This document shows, in pieces, positions 49,884 to 59,520 of a stretch of 64,000 nucleotides of DNA. Source of the DNA: Dyadobacter soli. GTDB lineage: Bacteria > Bacteroidota > Bacteroidia > Cytophagales > Spirosomataceae. Positions within the stretch are counted from its first letter, which is position 1. The number at the start of each line of letters is the position of its first letter. A program made the position numbers and the translations under genes. The notes beneath the pieces are model-generated. The model saw nothing but the letters and a program-made list of their open reading frames with translations. It had not been told where the DNA came from and ran no database searches. The DNA lies in assembly GCF_900101885.1 (NCBI RefSeq), contig NZ_FNAN01000002.1:434001-498000 (forward strand). The letters run 5' to 3'.

Positions 49884-51296
49884 TTATTTAGGCTTAACTG
49901 TCGTGTAGTAAAGTTGCAGTTCAACGCCTCTGTCGGCATTCTTCTGGTCGCCAACTACCAGGCGGTCGACGCTCCTGCTGAATTCGCTACCGTTCTCACG
50001 GAACAGCCCGGTTGAACCGAAGGTGCTGCTGCGAATAACAAACCCGCCAATATCGTTGGTTTCCGAGGCCATGATCTCCGTCGCAAATGAGCTGATATCG
50101 AACCGGTAGAATTGCTCATTCTTGATATAATCCGTTTGATAGGGGGCAGAAGCACCTCCCTGGGCACCCAGTATCGCCACCGGCAATGGCGCCCCATTTC
50201 CATCGGTATAAAACTGGTTGTTTTTGTCGAGCCGGTAAAGGTACAGCACACGTGGAACCCGCAATGGGTCCGTCACCGAAGCTTTCAACGGCTTCACCTT
50301 CAAGTAGGCCTTATTAATGGCTGTGTATTTCGTGTATTTGAAATTATTCAGGTAAGGCAGGTCTACGCGCATCATAATTCCCGTTCCCGCCTGCATGAAC
50401 GCCATGTTTCCCGATTGCGAGGAAGGCAGCGAAAGCCGTTTGTTGGCGGGTAGTTTGGCAAGTTGCGTTCCCGTAGGATCAGCCACTGTCTGGTTATAGT
50501 TGGCCGTAACCCTGAACACCGTCGAATCCTTCTTGAACTCGTTTGCGAGCGGTGTATGGTAATGAAGCTGAACAGAAGTGCTATCCAAACCAACACTGTT
50601 CCCCCATTCAAAGCCGACAATCGGTCCATTGTCCGTCGGAGCAGGCACTACCACCAAGCCCTTCACCAAGTTAATCCAGTCGGTGCTGGAACTGAGCTGG
50701 TTGTTTTGGGCCATTGTAAAAATCTGCTTTCCGAGCGCGTCCGAGAGCCTGATCCTCAGCTGACCAGTGGTTCTCGGCCGTGGTATGACGGTGATTTTTC
50801 CAATGGAAGCAGTTTCGTAAGGCGTGGAATTATGGTTCCAGTATGCGGTTCCCGATGGAATATCCGTAATGTCTTTCAGCAGTTTATGGACCGTCAGGTT
50901 CATCGGCTTGGTTGTATCGCCGTAGCTGTAAGTATTATCGTAATTCAGGGATAATATCAATGAATCGTATTGCGCTTCCTGCGCAAGTACTACCGCACCT
51001 GTCGCTGTCGGCTGAAAGAAGCTCATGGTCTTTACTCTTCCGAAATAAGGATCTTTGTATGTCCCCAGGAGCATGCGGGCAACGGCTCCGGTCATAATGG
51101 AATCGGTACCGATCGTCGAAAGCTGAATGGTGACTGTATCGGTATTTAATACGGCAAAATCGTCAGGATTGGGCTGTGCAAGGGATTCGATCTGATCCCC
51201 CCACTCACACGCCGTAAGCGTAAATGCAAATCCAATTATGATCAGAAGCTTATAGACTATTGACGACTTCCCGAAGGAGTAAGACTGAAATTTCAT
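49884..51296 (-). CDS. DUF4270 family lipoprotein
   Basis: This 470-residue protein has a lipoprotein signal (LIIIGFAFTLTAC, Cys near 30). The DUF4270 body includes DTVTIQLSTIGTDSIMTG (about 52-69), ARMLLGTYKDPYFGRV (about 72-87) and GFVIRSSTFGSTGLFRENGS near the C-terminus. It is predicted to be a surface or periplasmic lipoprotein rich in beta strands. The function of the family is unknown. The neighbouring divergent pair (Kelch lipoprotein and DUF4907 protein) suggests a shared module. A consensus promoter lies at 51321-51350. Confidence 0.88.
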   Translation of the reverse strand: MKFQSYSFGKSSIVYKLLIIIGFAFTLTACEWGDQIESLAQPNPDDFAVLNTDTVTIQLSTIGTDSIMTGAVARMLLGTYKDPYFGRVKTMSFFQPTATGAVVLAQEAQYDSLILSLNYDNTYSYGDTTKPMNLTVHKLLKDITDIPSGTAYWNHNSTPYETASIGKITVIPRPRTTGQLRIRLSDALGKQIFTMAQNNQLSSSTDWINLVKGLVVVPAPTDNGPIVGFEWGNSVGLDSTSVQLHYHTPLANEFKKDSTVFRVTANYNQTVADPTGTQLAKLPANKRLSLPSSQSGNMAFMQAGTGIMMRVDLPYLNNFKYTKYTAINKAYLKVKPLKASVTDPLRVPRVLYLYRLDKNNQFYTDGNGAPLPVAILGAQGGASAPYQTDYIKNEQFYRFDISSFATEIMASETNDIGGFVIRSSTFGSTGLFRENGSEFSRSVDRLVVGDQKNADRGVELQLYYTTVKPK

Positions 51297-51320
51297 TTAG
51301 AGCGAGAACAGTAAAAAGTG

Positions 51321-51350
51321 CAAAAATATCAGTTGCATTCTTAATTACAA
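51321..51350 (-). promoter_or_regulatory. Promoter of the DUF4270 gene
   Basis: On the minus strand, TTG (51350-51348), a 19-base spacer and TATTTTTG (51328-51321) match the Bacteroidota consensus exactly. Confidence 0.65.
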
Positions 51351-51640
51351 CATGATTCGACGATTTCGGAACAAATAAGAAAGTAAAATCCGGATTGCAA
51401 CAAAAAACGGAATGCACACGTAAGAGTTAAACAAAGGCTTTTCAAACGTTACGCCGCCAGCACCCGATTAGTGGCAAACACGGTAAGAAACGTAAAAATG
51501 GATGGACTATTTTAAACCTTTCGCGGTTGGAATTCATCCTGAGAGTGTTGGCTGCCCTTGCTGCGGCGCAACATTGTAACCTGATACGCGTTGAAAGTAA
51601 CTGACAGCTTAAAGTTTTGGACAAAAAATTTCTGATTATT
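51351..51640. other. Gene-free centre of the DUF4270/Kelch divergent region
   Basis: Non-coding as far as can be seen. A small GCCA/TGGC inverted repeat lies near 51453-51472, and no strong repeat or ORF is present. Long-range control elements of the divergent genes would be here. Confidence 0.35.
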
Positions 51641-51670
51641 TTACTTAGCAGTATCAAGATGTTATGTTTG
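51641..51670 (+). promoter_or_regulatory. Promoter of the Kelch/DUF4907 genes
   Basis: TATGTTTG (51663-51670) matches TAnnTTTG. The -33 position, 19 bases upstream, reads TTA (51641-51643). The predicted leader is about 110 bases. Confidence 0.5.
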
Positions 51671-51783
51671 CAAAAAATTTAGGTTACGGGTGAGCTTGTC
51701 GTATCGCGTATAAACCGGTGGCCGCTTGAAACATTCAATAATTCACATTACTCATTTGTAACAATTCGTCAAACAATAAATTC

Positions 51784-52824
51784 ATGTTTAATACCTTAAA
51801 AAAGACTTCGTTAGCCCTTCTAGTCGCTTCTACCGCGTTGGTTCAGATGAGCTGTAACAAGGATGATGATGCCGAAAAACTCGGAAACTGGTACAGAAAG
51901 GATCTGCCAAACTTCGGAGGATCGATACGGACCAACGCTGTGAGTTTTGTGATTGGTAGCGTAGGTTACATTGGTACCGGTTTAACAAATGAAGCGGTCG
52001 CCAGGGTAAAAGATTTTTGGGCTTACAATGCTGAAAGACAAACCTGGACACAAATAACTCCTTTCCCGGGAACCGGCCGTAACAATGCTACGGCGTTCGT
52101 ACTGAAAGGCAAAGCTTATGTAGGCACCGGCTACGATGCAGTGGCGGCAGTCGACAATGGCTACAAAAAAGATTTCTACGAATACGATCCTGCTACTAAC
52201 AAATGGGATGCTATCGCTGATTTCGGCGGCGGAACCCGTCAGTTTGCTACCTCTTTTGTCGTAAACGACAGAGCATATGTAGGTCTTGGCTACAACGGCA
52301 GCAACTTCTTCCAGGATTTTTACGAATACAACCCTACGACCGACAAATGGACCGAAATGGCTACATTTAAAGGTGGTAAAAGAACCGGCGCCATCTCATT
52401 CACTGTTGGCGACAAGGCATATGTAGGATTCGGCGAAAGCAATTCCAACGCAACGTTTAAGGACATTTACAGCTTCGACCCCGCAGGTAACGGCGGCGCA
52501 GGTAACTGGACCCGCATCGATTTCGCGACTAATTTCGACCAGGATAAATTTCCTACGCGTGCTTATGGCTCCGCGTTCGTAATCGATGGAAGAGCGTATA
52601 TCGTTGGCGGAAGAGGCCAGTCTGACGTTTGGGAATACGATCCGGGAGCGAACGCCTGGGTTGAAAGAGCTCCTTTCCCTACTCAGAGAGGATTTGCAGG
52701 CGCATTCGCGATCGGCAAAATCGGTTACCTCGGAACGGGTAGCTCGGCTGGCCAAGGCAACGGAACCGACGACTTCTGGGGCTTCGATCCTACGCAGGCA
52801 ATCAACACTGACGACGATCTGTGA
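51784..52824 (+). CDS. Kelch-repeat beta-propeller lipoprotein
   Basis: This 346-residue protein has a lipoprotein signal (SLALLVASTALVQMSC, Cys near 24). About six Kelch-type repeats of near 48 residues follow, seen as recurring KAYVGTGY / FYEYDPATNKW / RAYVGLGY / FYEYNPTTDKW / KAYVGFGE / DVWEYDPGANAW units. This makes a closed beta-propeller on the surface or in the periplasm, usually a binding platform. Its stop overlaps the DUF4907 start in GTGA, so the two are coupled. Ligand and function are unknown. Confidence 0.9.
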   Translation: MFNTLKKTSLALLVASTALVQMSCNKDDDAEKLGNWYRKDLPNFGGSIRTNAVSFVIGSVGYIGTGLTNEAVARVKDFWAYNAERQTWTQITPFPGTGRNNATAFVLKGKAYVGTGYDAVAAVDNGYKKDFYEYDPATNKWDAIADFGGGTRQFATSFVVNDRAYVGLGYNGSNFFQDFYEYNPTTDKWTEMATFKGGKRTGAISFTVGDKAYVGFGESNSNATFKDIYSFDPAGNGGAGNWTRIDFATNFDQDKFPTRAYGSAFVIDGRAYIVGGRGQSDVWEYDPGANAWVERAPFPTQRGFAGAFAIGKIGYLGTGSSAGQGNGTDDFWGFDPTQAINTDDDL

Positions 52825-53171
52825 TCCGCAAAAACAGCAGAATCCTGATCATAGGTATACTGGCCTTCGCCGCCGCGATCTACTTCCTGTTCTTCAAGGG
52901 ACAGGGCGGAAATCCGGGCGGCGAAGGCCTTTCCCGTTTCAAGGTTGAAACAATCAGGGGCGAGCATGGCTGGGGTTACAACATTCGTCAGGATACGACC
53001 CTTGTCATCGAGCAGAAAGTAATCCCCGGGGTACCCGGCATCAATGGATTTGCGACTGAAGGGGAAGCTGCCAAAACCGGCGCTCTCGTCAAGCAGAAGC
53101 TGGATAAGGGCATTTTCCCGCCGACCATTTCCGTGCATGAACTCGACAGTCTCGGCATTAAATACCAGTAA
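52821..53171 (+). CDS. DUF4907 family membrane-anchored protein
   Basis: This 116-residue protein has an N-terminal membrane helix (about 8-25, ILIIGILAFAAAIYFLFF). The DUF4907 domain that follows includes GEHGWGYNIRQDTTLVIEQ (about 46-64), VIPGVPGINGFATEGEA (about 66-82) and KLDKGIFPPTISVHELDSLG. The start is GTG 52821, overlapping the Kelch gene stop by 4 bases. The domain faces the periplasm. No activity is known. A short periplasmic domain of this kind may bind the neighbouring lipoproteins, which is speculation. Confidence 0.82.
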   Translation: MIRKNSRILIIGILAFAAAIYFLFFKGQGGNPGGEGLSRFKVETIRGEHGWGYNIRQDTTLVIEQKVIPGVPGINGFATEGEAAKTGALVKQKLDKGIFPPTISVHELDSLGIKYQ

Positions 53172-53200
53172 AAAAAAGGCTCCCGGGAGCCTTTTTTTTT
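53170..53200. terminator. Bidirectional terminator between DUF4907 and EEP genes
   Basis: A run of 8 A, the palindrome GGCTCCCGGGAGCC (53178-53191) and a run of T (53192-53200). It can end transcripts from both sides and overlaps both stop codons. Confidence 0.9.
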
Positions 53201-54281
53201 ATTTGAAAGTGTAGGTACCCATGATCGGGTAGTGATCCGAGTATTTGATATTCGAAAACGTCGTGAAATCTTCTGCCGAGAGGCGCGTACCGTCGTAGAA
53301 CTGGTGATCGATCCGGATGAAGTAAGGCAGGTGGTTGAAGGAAAAGCCAAATCCCTGCCCTTTTTCTTCAAAACTGCTTTTAAGCGATTTCCGCAGTTGT
53401 CCGTAAATGTAGCTGTAAGGAACTTCATTAAAATCCCCGCATACCAGCACCGGGTACGGCGAATTCTTGATCCATTCCTGTAAAACCCTGAACTCCCCGG
53501 CACGTTGCTGGAAGCCGTTTTTCATTTTCCGGACAGTAATGCGGCTTTCGGCTTCTATTCCATCCATTTCTTTTTGCCGCACCAGTTTGCTCAGCCCGAG
53601 CGTCATCGAGTACAAATGCAGGCCGATTACGCGCACGGTATCGCGTCCGATCTTGATATCTGCCTGGATCATCCCGTTTTGTGCTTCAAAAACGGTGTCG
53701 CGCGAGGCGATGATGGGATGTTTCGAAAGTATGGCAAGCCCCCAGTAGGATTTTCCGTATTTGCGCCGGTGGTAGTATGCCGCATCCCGGTAACCTCTTT
53801 TACGCAGGTAATTTCCCGAATCGAAAACCGTGTCATCCTCGTCGTAATACTCGGGCAGGCAAAGCACATCGGCGCCGCTATCCCCTATCCAGGCCTTCAT
53901 CTCCCTGATTTCCGCCTGCCTGCCTTCTCCCCGCCATGCACCGTATTTTTGAAAAACGTGCACATTATAGCTCATGACAGAGAATTTACGGGCATTGGAG
54001 TCAGCCGGCGTTTTTTCCGAACCATTGAACCCGTAAGTCCTCGAAAGGAACAACCCCGCCGCGACGAACAGGATCAATGGCAGAACGGCCTTCTTGCGCT
54101 CCACCACAAACCATATCGGTATGGAAATCAGATGAACAAACACCACCGCCGGGAACGACATCATCATAAATCCGGCTACCCAGCCGTCCGACGGCACCCA
54201 CAGTATCAGTGTGTAAATCAGCAGGGTATAGCAAGCAAAGCATTGATACAAAAACCACAGTAACCTCTTGATCCCCTTCAT
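53199..54281 (-). CDS. Membrane-anchored endonuclease/exonuclease/phosphatase-family protein
   Basis: This 360-residue protein has two or three N-terminal helices (about 8-90, with LLWFLYQCFACYTLLIYTLI). An EEP-fold domain follows: VMSYNVHVFQ (about 103-112), ADVLCLPEYYDED (about 136-148, Glu as metal ligand), IGLHLYSM with a conserved His, VCGDFNEVP (about 281-289) and the terminal YSDHYPIMGTY (Asp-His pair). Relatives cleave DNA, phosphoinositides or other phosphodiesters. The substrate here is not known, and the catalytic domain probably faces the periplasm. A -7 element TATTTTTG lies upstream. Confidence 0.88.
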   Translation of the reverse strand: MKGIKRLLWFLYQCFACYTLLIYTLILWVPSDGWVAGFMMMSFPAVVFVHLISIPIWFVVERKKAVLPLILFVAAGLFLSRTYGFNGSEKTPADSNARKFSVMSYNVHVFQKYGAWRGEGRQAEIREMKAWIGDSGADVLCLPEYYDEDDTVFDSGNYLRKRGYRDAAYYHRRKYGKSYWGLAILSKHPIIASRDTVFEAQNGMIQADIKIGRDTVRVIGLHLYSMTLGLSKLVRQKEMDGIEAESRITVRKMKNGFQQRAGEFRVLQEWIKNSPYPVLVCGDFNEVPYSYIYGQLRKSLKSSFEEKGQGFGFSFNHLPYFIRIDHQFYDGTRLSAEDFTTFSNIKYSDHYPIMGTYTFK

Positions 54282-54304
54282 TGATTCAGAATAGCATTTT
54301 TGTG

Positions 54305-54312
54305 CAAAAATA
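54305..54312 (-). promoter_or_regulatory. -7 element of the EEP gene
   Basis: Minus-strand TATTTTTG (54312-54305) matches TAnnTTTG. No TTG is seen at the -33 position. Confidence 0.4.
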
Positions 54313-54348
54313 GACGAAGGATATGGATTTGGAAGACATCCCTGAATG

Positions 54349-54380
54349 TTTGTAGAAATGATAAAATAATTTTATATTTG
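54349..54380 (+). promoter_or_regulatory. Promoter of the rimP-nusA-infB operon
   Basis: TTTG (54349-54352), a 20-base spacer and TATATTTG (54373-54380) match the consensus exactly. Transcription should start near 54385, about 65 bases before rimP. Confidence 0.7.
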
Positions 54381-54411
54381 CATCCTATTCTATTTTGATC
54401 GATTGATTGAG

Positions 54412-54431
54412 GGGGTCTAAACCCCTTTTTT
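54412..54431 (+). terminator. Terminator-like hairpin in the rimP leader (possible attenuator)
   Basis: GGGGT (54412-54416), loop CTAA, ACCCC (54421-54425), then six T. It lies between the promoter and the rimP start. A further GTATA/TATAC repeat (54437-54441 and 54445-54449) reaches the A of the start codon. Confidence 0.6.
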
Positions 54432-54448
54432 ATTTGTATAGCTTATAC

Positions 54449-54931
54449 ATGACCGTAAAGGAACATTTAGAAGTTTTGCTGGCCCCGCTTCTGGAAGATG
54501 GCGACTGTTTTTTGATAGACATTGTCATGAAACCCTCCAAGGCAAGTCAGAAAGTTACCATCCTCGTGGACAGCGACGAGGGCATTACGATCCAGCAATG
54601 CACCTCCATCAGCCGCAGGCTCGCCAAGCAGCTTGAAGAGCTGGAAATTTTCACAGACGCATACACGCTGGAAGTTTCTTCCCCGGGCCTGGACCAGCCT
54701 TTGGTGCTGCCACGCCAGTATAAAAAGAATATCGGCCGGAATCTCAAAATCACTTTGAAAACCGGCGAAGTACTGCAAGGAAACCTGACGGATGCAAGTG
54801 ATGAAAACATTACCATCCAGCTTCCCGCCCCCAAGAAAAAACCGAAAACACCGGTAGACGAGGCGTCGCTGGTGCGGACGATCGGCCTGGATGAAATTTC
54901 CAAGGCACTGATCGAAATCTCGTTTAAATAG
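54449..54931 (+). CDS. rimP: Ribosome maturation factor RimP
   Basis: This 160-residue protein has the RimP layout. The N-terminal domain has VKEHLEVLLAPLLEDGDCFL and VTILVDSDEGITIQQCTSIS, with EVSSPGLDQPL near residue 70. The C-terminal SH3-like domain covers about 90-158 (LKITLKTGEVLQGNLTDAS). It assists 30S subunit maturation. ATG 54449 is chosen over the in-frame 54407 start, because 54407 lies ahead of the leader hairpin and would translate through it. Gene order rimP-nusA-infB is conserved widely in bacteria. Confidence 0.94.
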   Translation: MTVKEHLEVLLAPLLEDGDCFLIDIVMKPSKASQKVTILVDSDEGITIQQCTSISRRLAKQLEELEIFTDAYTLEVSSPGLDQPLVLPRQYKKNIGRNLKITLKTGEVLQGNLTDASDENITIQLPAPKKKPKTPVDEASLVRTIGLDEISKALIEISFK

Positions 54932-54934
54932 ACC

Positions 54935-54965
54935 CACAACGCCGGAATCGCATTTTCCGGTTGTG
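54935..54965 (+). other. Hairpin between rimP and nusA
   Basis: CACAA (54935-54939) pairs with TTGTG (54961-54965) and CCGGAA (54942-54947) with TTCCGG (54955-54960), with CG bulged on the left and a 7-base loop. It starts 3 bases past the rimP stop and is not followed by a T tract. Confidence 0.5.
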
Positions 54966-55019
54966 ATCAATTATATAATATGTATAACTTAGTATCAGCA
55001 AATATTCTTTAACTAAGCA

Positions 55020-56261
55020 ATGGATAGCGGAATATTAATTGAGTCATTCGCGGAGTTCGCAAGCTCTAAGAACATCGATCGTCCCACGATGATCAGTGTT
55101 TTGGAAGAGGTATTTCGTACTATGATTCGCAAGAAATATGGCACCGATGATAATTTTGATGTGATCATCAACCCGGAAAGCGGTGACCTCGAAATGTGGC
55201 GTACCCGTGAAATCGTGGACGACAACTCCGAGGATATCTGGGAATATAATAAAATACCTCTTGCGGAAGCCCGCAAGATCCAGAGTGACTTTGAAGTAGG
55301 TGAAGAAGTTGCCGAAGAAGTGAAGCTCGTTGAATTCGGTCGCCGCCTCGTGCAAACCGCCCGCCAGACCCTGATCCAGAAGATCAAGGATATGGAAAAA
55401 GAGATCATGTATGAAAAATACAAAGATCAGGTGGGTGAAATGATCACCGGCGAAGTGTACCAGACTTTGAGACACGAGGTAATCATCGTGGATTCGGAAG
55501 GTAACGAACTCTCGCTGCCGCGTACCGAGCAGATTTCGAAAGACCGTTTCCGCAAAGGCGAATCCGTGAAATCGATAATCCATAAAGTGGAAATGAACAA
55601 CGGATCACCCAAGATCACGTTGTCGAGAACATCGCCGGTATTCCTCGAAAGATTGTTCGAAGTGGAAATTCCTGAAATATATGATGGAATCATTTCGGTA
55701 CGGAAAGTTGTTCGTGAACCAGGGGAACGTGCCAAAGTTGCCGTCGAATCATACGACGACAGGATCGACCCGGTGGGTGCGTGCGTAGGTATGAAAGGCT
55801 CACGTATCCATTCCATTGTACGTGAATTGGGTAACGAAAACATCGACGTTATCAACTACACCGACAACCTCGAACTACTCATCAGCCGCGCATTGAGCCC
55901 AGCGAAAGTAAGCTCGATGCAAATTGACCGCGACGCAAAGCGCGTATCGGTTTTCCTCAAACCAGACCAGGTATCACTGGCAATCGGTAAAGGCGGACAG
56001 AATATCAAGCTGGCCGGCAAACTGGTGGGAATGGAAATCGACGTATTCCGCGATATCGAAGAACAAAATGACGAAGACGTTGATTTGACCGAATTCTCGG
56101 ATGAAATCGACGAATGGATCATCGACGAATTGCACAAAATCGGTCTCGATACAGCGAAAAGCGTATTGGCACTCAGCAAGGAAGAGCTCGTACGACGCAC
56201 CGACCTTGAAGAAGCGACTGTCGAGGAAGTGCTCGATATTCTGCGGAAAGAATTTGAATAA
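55020..56261 (+). CDS. nusA: Transcription termination/antitermination protein NusA
   Basis: This 413-residue protein has the NusA N-terminal RNA-polymerase-binding domain (about 1-125), an S1 domain (about 130-200), and KH1 (VGACVGMKGSRIHSIVREL, about 257-275). KH2 (VSLAIGKGGQNIKLAGKLVG, about 319-338) and an acidic helix-hairpin C-terminal extension (IDEWIIDELHKIGLDTAKSV) follow. It controls pausing, hairpin-dependent termination and antitermination. In other bacteria NusA regulates its own operon, which is of interest because hairpins occur at three points in this operon. Confidence 0.96.
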   Translation: MDSGILIESFAEFASSKNIDRPTMISVLEEVFRTMIRKKYGTDDNFDVIINPESGDLEMWRTREIVDDNSEDIWEYNKIPLAEARKIQSDFEVGEEVAEEVKLVEFGRRLVQTARQTLIQKIKDMEKEIMYEKYKDQVGEMITGEVYQTLRHEVIIVDSEGNELSLPRTEQISKDRFRKGESVKSIIHKVEMNNGSPKITLSRTSPVFLERLFEVEIPEIYDGIISVRKVVREPGERAKVAVESYDDRIDPVGACVGMKGSRIHSIVRELGNENIDVINYTDNLELLISRALSPAKVSSMQIDRDAKRVSVFLKPDQVSLAIGKGGQNIKLAGKLVGMEIDVFRDIEEQNDEDVDLTEFSDEIDEWIIDELHKIGLDTAKSVLALSKEELVRRTDLEEATVEEVLDILRKEFE

Positions 56262-56270
56262 TATTAACCC

Positions 56271-56295
56271 GTGGAGCTGCACAAAACAGCTCCGC
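56271..56295 (+). other. Hairpin between nusA and infB
   Basis: GTGGAGCTG (56271-56279), a 7-base loop, CAGCTCCGC (56287-56295): nine pairs including one G-T. It lies 10 bases past the nusA stop and has no T tract. Confidence 0.5.
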
Positions 56296-56331
56296 AATCA
56301 ATGCAAAACCTTATTCTACTAAATTGCTAAT

Positions 56332-59300
56332 ATGGCAGAAGATAAAATGATGCGCCTTAGCCAAGTGGCACGGATCCTGAACGTGGGTATTACTACGATC
56401 GTGGATCATCTGTCTGCCAAGGGGTATAAGGTGGAAACTAATCCGAATACCAAAATTAATGCCGATCAAATCGAGTTTCTTGCGAAGGACTTCAAATCGA
56501 ATGAGCTGAGATCATCCCTGACACAAAAACCGGCTGCTCCGCCCGTGGAAGCGCCGATTGAAGTAAAGGAGGACAAAGTGAAAAGCGATGTGGAGGGAAT
56601 TCTATATTTCAGAAATACACCGAAAGCTGAGGAAAAGCCTGTTGCAGAAGAAAAACCTGCTGCAAACGAGCCACAGCCTGCTTTTGAAAATAAACTCCCA
56701 GGTATCAAGGTAGTAGGCAAAATCGACCTGGATGCAAAACGACCGGTAGTACAACAGTCTGCAACCGAGGAGCAGCCGAAAGCGGAAGCTCCTAAGGAAG
56801 TGGTGGCAGAAACGCCTAAGGCCGAGCCGGCAGCACCGGTTGTGAAAGAAGAAGTGAAACCGGTAGCAACCCAGCCTGAACCTGTGAAGGAAAAGCCTGT
56901 CGAAGCTCCTGTGAAAGAAACACCTGCTGCGCCTGCGGCACCAGTTGCCCAAACACCTGCCGCCGCAGTAACGCCGGCCGCCGAAGCCCCAGCGAAGGAA
57001 GAGCCACGCCAGGCAGCACCTGCGGAAACTAAACCCGCAGCGCCGGCCGAGCCGAAAGAAACGGCACCCGTTGCTGAAAAACCGGTTGCAGCACCCGCGG
57101 CAAGCACGCCTCCGGCAGCGGCTCCTGCTGCTCCCGAAGCCACCAGCAGCACCGAAGAACAGCCTGCCGGCGAATCGCAACTGATCGAGGCGCGTGGCGA
57201 ACAACTCAGAGGATTACGGGTAGTTGGAAAAATCGAGCTCCCTACGAATAAGAAGAAAGATCCGGTGGCTTCCAGCGACAATGCCGCTGATAAGAAACGC
57301 CGTAGAAAAAGAAAAAGAATCCGCGACGGAGCAGCGGCTCCCGGTGAAAACCGGCCTGCCGATGCGAATGCAACACCAGGTGCTACCACTACAAACACCA
57401 CTACCGGTGGCACCGATGCGAACCGCAGCCGTCCTAACACACCGGGGAATACAACCCAGGGAGGTAACCAGCAAGGCGGCGGACAACGTCCGGCGCAGGG
57501 TGGACAAGGTAACCGTGGCGGTAATAACAGCAACAACAACCGCAGAGGCGGCCGCCGCGAGGAGGTTTCCGACAAGGAAGTTGCTGACAATATCAAGGCA
57601 ACAATGGCCCGTATGGGAGGTGGTAACACCAAAGGTATGGCCAGAGGAAAAGGTAACCGCCGCCGCGACCGCGGAGATCAGAACGATCCAAACGGCTTCG
57701 GAGACGAGGAAACAAAGGTATTGCGCGTAACCGAGTTCGTTTCTGCGAACGACCTGGCGTCCCTGATGGACGTGACGGTGCAGGAGGTAATCTCGGTGTG
57801 TATGAGCATGGGTATGTTCGTTTCGATCAACCAGCGCCTCGATGCGGAAGCCATTACCTTCATTGCCGACGAATTTGGCTTTGAAGTAGCCTTTATTTCT
57901 GCGGAAGAAGAAGTACAAAACGACGTTCAGGAAGAAGTCGACGACGAAGCAAGCCTGAAAGAAAGAGCACCGATCGTAACGATCATGGGTCACGTTGACC
58001 ACGGTAAAACATCGCTCCTCGATTACATCCGTCAGGAAAACGTAGCGAGCGGCGAGGCCGGAGGTATCACCCAGCACATTGGTGCATATAGCGTTAAAAC
58101 CAAAACCGGCAAGCCGGTAACATTCCTCGATACGCCGGGTCACGAAGCATTTACCGCGATGCGTGCACGTGGTGCGAAAATCACCGACGTGGTTATCATC
58201 GTGATCGCAGCGGACGACAGCGTCATGCCGCAAACCCGCGAGGCGATCAACCACGCACAGGTAGCCGGTGTCCCTATCGTATTTGCATTCAGTAAAGTGG
58301 ACAAGGCCGGTGCAAACACCGAGAAAATCCGCGAAGAGCTGGCGAATATGAACCTTTTGGTGGAAGAATGGGGTGGTAAATACCAAACCCAGGAAATCTC
58401 TTCCAAATCAGGTCTGGGTATCGATGAACTGCTTGAAAAAGTATTGCTCGAAGCAGAATTGCTTGAACTGAAAGCCAATCCGGACCGTCGTGCGATGGGA
58501 ACGGTTGTAGAAGCGTCGCTTGATAAAGGCCGCGGATATGTAACGACTATCCTCGTTCAGACCGGTACATTGAAGGTTGGAGACGTGGTATTGGCCGGTG
58601 CGCATTTCGGTAAAGTGAAAGCGATGACCGATTACCTCGGAAAACGCCTCAAAACAGCGGGTCCATCCATGCCGGTACAGCTACTCGGTTTGAATGGCGC
58701 GCCTCAGGCAGGTGATCGTTTCAACGTCTTCGAAAACGAGCGTGATGCGCGTGACATTGCTACCAAACGTGAGCAGATCCAGCGCGAGCAATCGATCCGG
58801 ACACGCAAGCACATTACGCTGGAAGAGATTGGCCGTCGTAAGGCGATTGGTACCTTCCGCGAGCTGAACCTGATCGTAAAAGGTGACGTGGATGGTTCGG
58901 TAGAAGCACTTTCCGATTCATTGCTGCAACTTTCGACTTCCGAAGTTCAGGTAAATATCATTCACAAGGCGGTAGGTCAGATTTCCGAATCTGATGTCAA
59001 CCTTGCGATTGCTTCCGATGCGATCATCGTCGGATTCCAGGTTCGTCCTTCTTCGAATGCGAAGAAAATGGCCGAGCAGGATCAGATCGAGATCCGCCAC
59101 TATTCGGTCATTTACCAGGCGATCGAAGAGATCAAGGATGCAATGACCGGTATGTTGGCTCCGACTATCGAAGAGATCATCACCGGAAACATCGAAATCC
59201 GCGAGGTGTTCAAGATCAGCCGCATTGGTACCATTGCTGGTTGCTACGTGACGGATGGTTATGTGAAACGTAACAACAAAATCCGCGTGATCCGCGACGG

Positions 59301-59469
59301 TATCGTACTTTACACCGGTGAAATCGACTCGCTGAAACGTTACAAAGACGACGTTCAGGAAGTGAGAAACGGTTATGAATGTGGTTTAAGTGTTAAAAAC
59401 TACAACGACATCGAAATCGGTGATATCATCGAAAGTTTCGAGCTGCGCGAAGTAAAACGGACGCTTTAA
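56332..59469 (+). CDS. infB: Translation initiation factor IF-2
   Basis: This 1045-residue GTPase places initiator tRNA on the 30S subunit. The N-terminal IF2_N motif is [13 protein letters not shown] (about 7-19). A low-complexity region rich in Pro, Ala, Glu and Lys covers about 60-280, and a Gly/Asn/Gln-rich and basic region covers about 330-450. The second IF2_N-like domain is at about 468-520. The GTPase motifs are GHVDHGKT (about 552-559), DTPGHEAF (about 600-607) and FSKVDKAG (about 654-661), followed by domains II-IV. The long linker is common in Bacteroidota. It is the last gene of the operon, with a terminator 18 bases after its stop. Confidence 0.97.
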   Translation: MAEDKMMRLSQVARILNVGITTIVDHLSAKGYKVETNPNTKINADQIEFLAKDFKSNELRSSLTQKPAAPPVEAPIEVKEDKVKSDVEGILYFRNTPKAEEKPVAEEKPAANEPQPAFENKLPGIKVVGKIDLDAKRPVVQQSATEEQPKAEAPKEVVAETPKAEPAAPVVKEEVKPVATQPEPVKEKPVEAPVKETPAAPAAPVAQTPAAAVTPAAEAPAKEEPRQAAPAETKPAAPAEPKETAPVAEKPVAAPAASTPPAAAPAAPEATSSTEEQPAGESQLIEARGEQLRGLRVVGKIELPTNKKKDPVASSDNAADKKRRRKRKRIRDGAAAPGENRPADANATPGATTTNTTTGGTDANRSRPNTPGNTTQGGNQQGGGQRPAQGGQGNRGGNNSNNNRRGGRREEVSDKEVADNIKATMARMGGGNTKGMARGKGNRRRDRGDQNDPNGFGDEETKVLRVTEFVSANDLASLMDVTVQEVISVCMSMGMFVSINQRLDAEAITFIADEFGFEVAFISAEEEVQNDVQEEVDDEASLKERAPIVTIMGHVDHGKTSLLDYIRQENVASGEAGGITQHIGAYSVKTKTGKPVTFLDTPGHEAFTAMRARGAKITDVVIIVIAADDSVMPQTREAINHAQVAGVPIVFAFSKVDKAGANTEKIREELANMNLLVEEWGGKYQTQEISSKSGLGIDELLEKVLLEAELLELKANPDRRAMGTVVEASLDKGRGYVTTILVQTGTLKVGDVVLAGAHFGKVKAMTDYLGKRLKTAGPSMPVQLLGLNGAPQAGDRFNVFENERDARDIATKREQIQREQSIRTRKHITLEEIGRRKAIGTFRELNLIVKGDVDGSVEALSDSLLQLSTSEVQVNIIHKAVGQISESDVNLAIASDAIIVGFQVRPSSNAKKMAEQDQIEIRHYSVIYQAIEEIKDAMTGMLAPTIEEIITGNIEIREVFKISRIGTIAGCYVTDGYVKRNNKIRVIRDGIVLYTGEIDSLKRYKDDVQEVRNGYECGLSVKNYNDIEIGDIIESFELREVKRTL

Positions 59470-59487
59470 TTAAGCTACCATATCATG

Positions 59488-59519
59488 AAAGCCTGCCCCA
59501 TGCAAATGAGGCAGGCTTT
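59488..59519. terminator. Terminator between infB and the HD-domain gene
   Basis: AAAGCCTGCC (59488-59497) pairs with GGCAGGCTTT (59510-59519), with an inner CAT/ATG extension and a T tract at the right. It works for infB and is suitably placed for the convergent gene. Confidence 0.88.
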
Positions 59520-59520
59520 T

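Noticed and set aside
56500..57640. Large open frames opposite and beside the infB linker
   Set aside because: They are shadows of the low-complexity Pro/Ala/Lys/Gly codons of IF-2, with biased composition and no domain.
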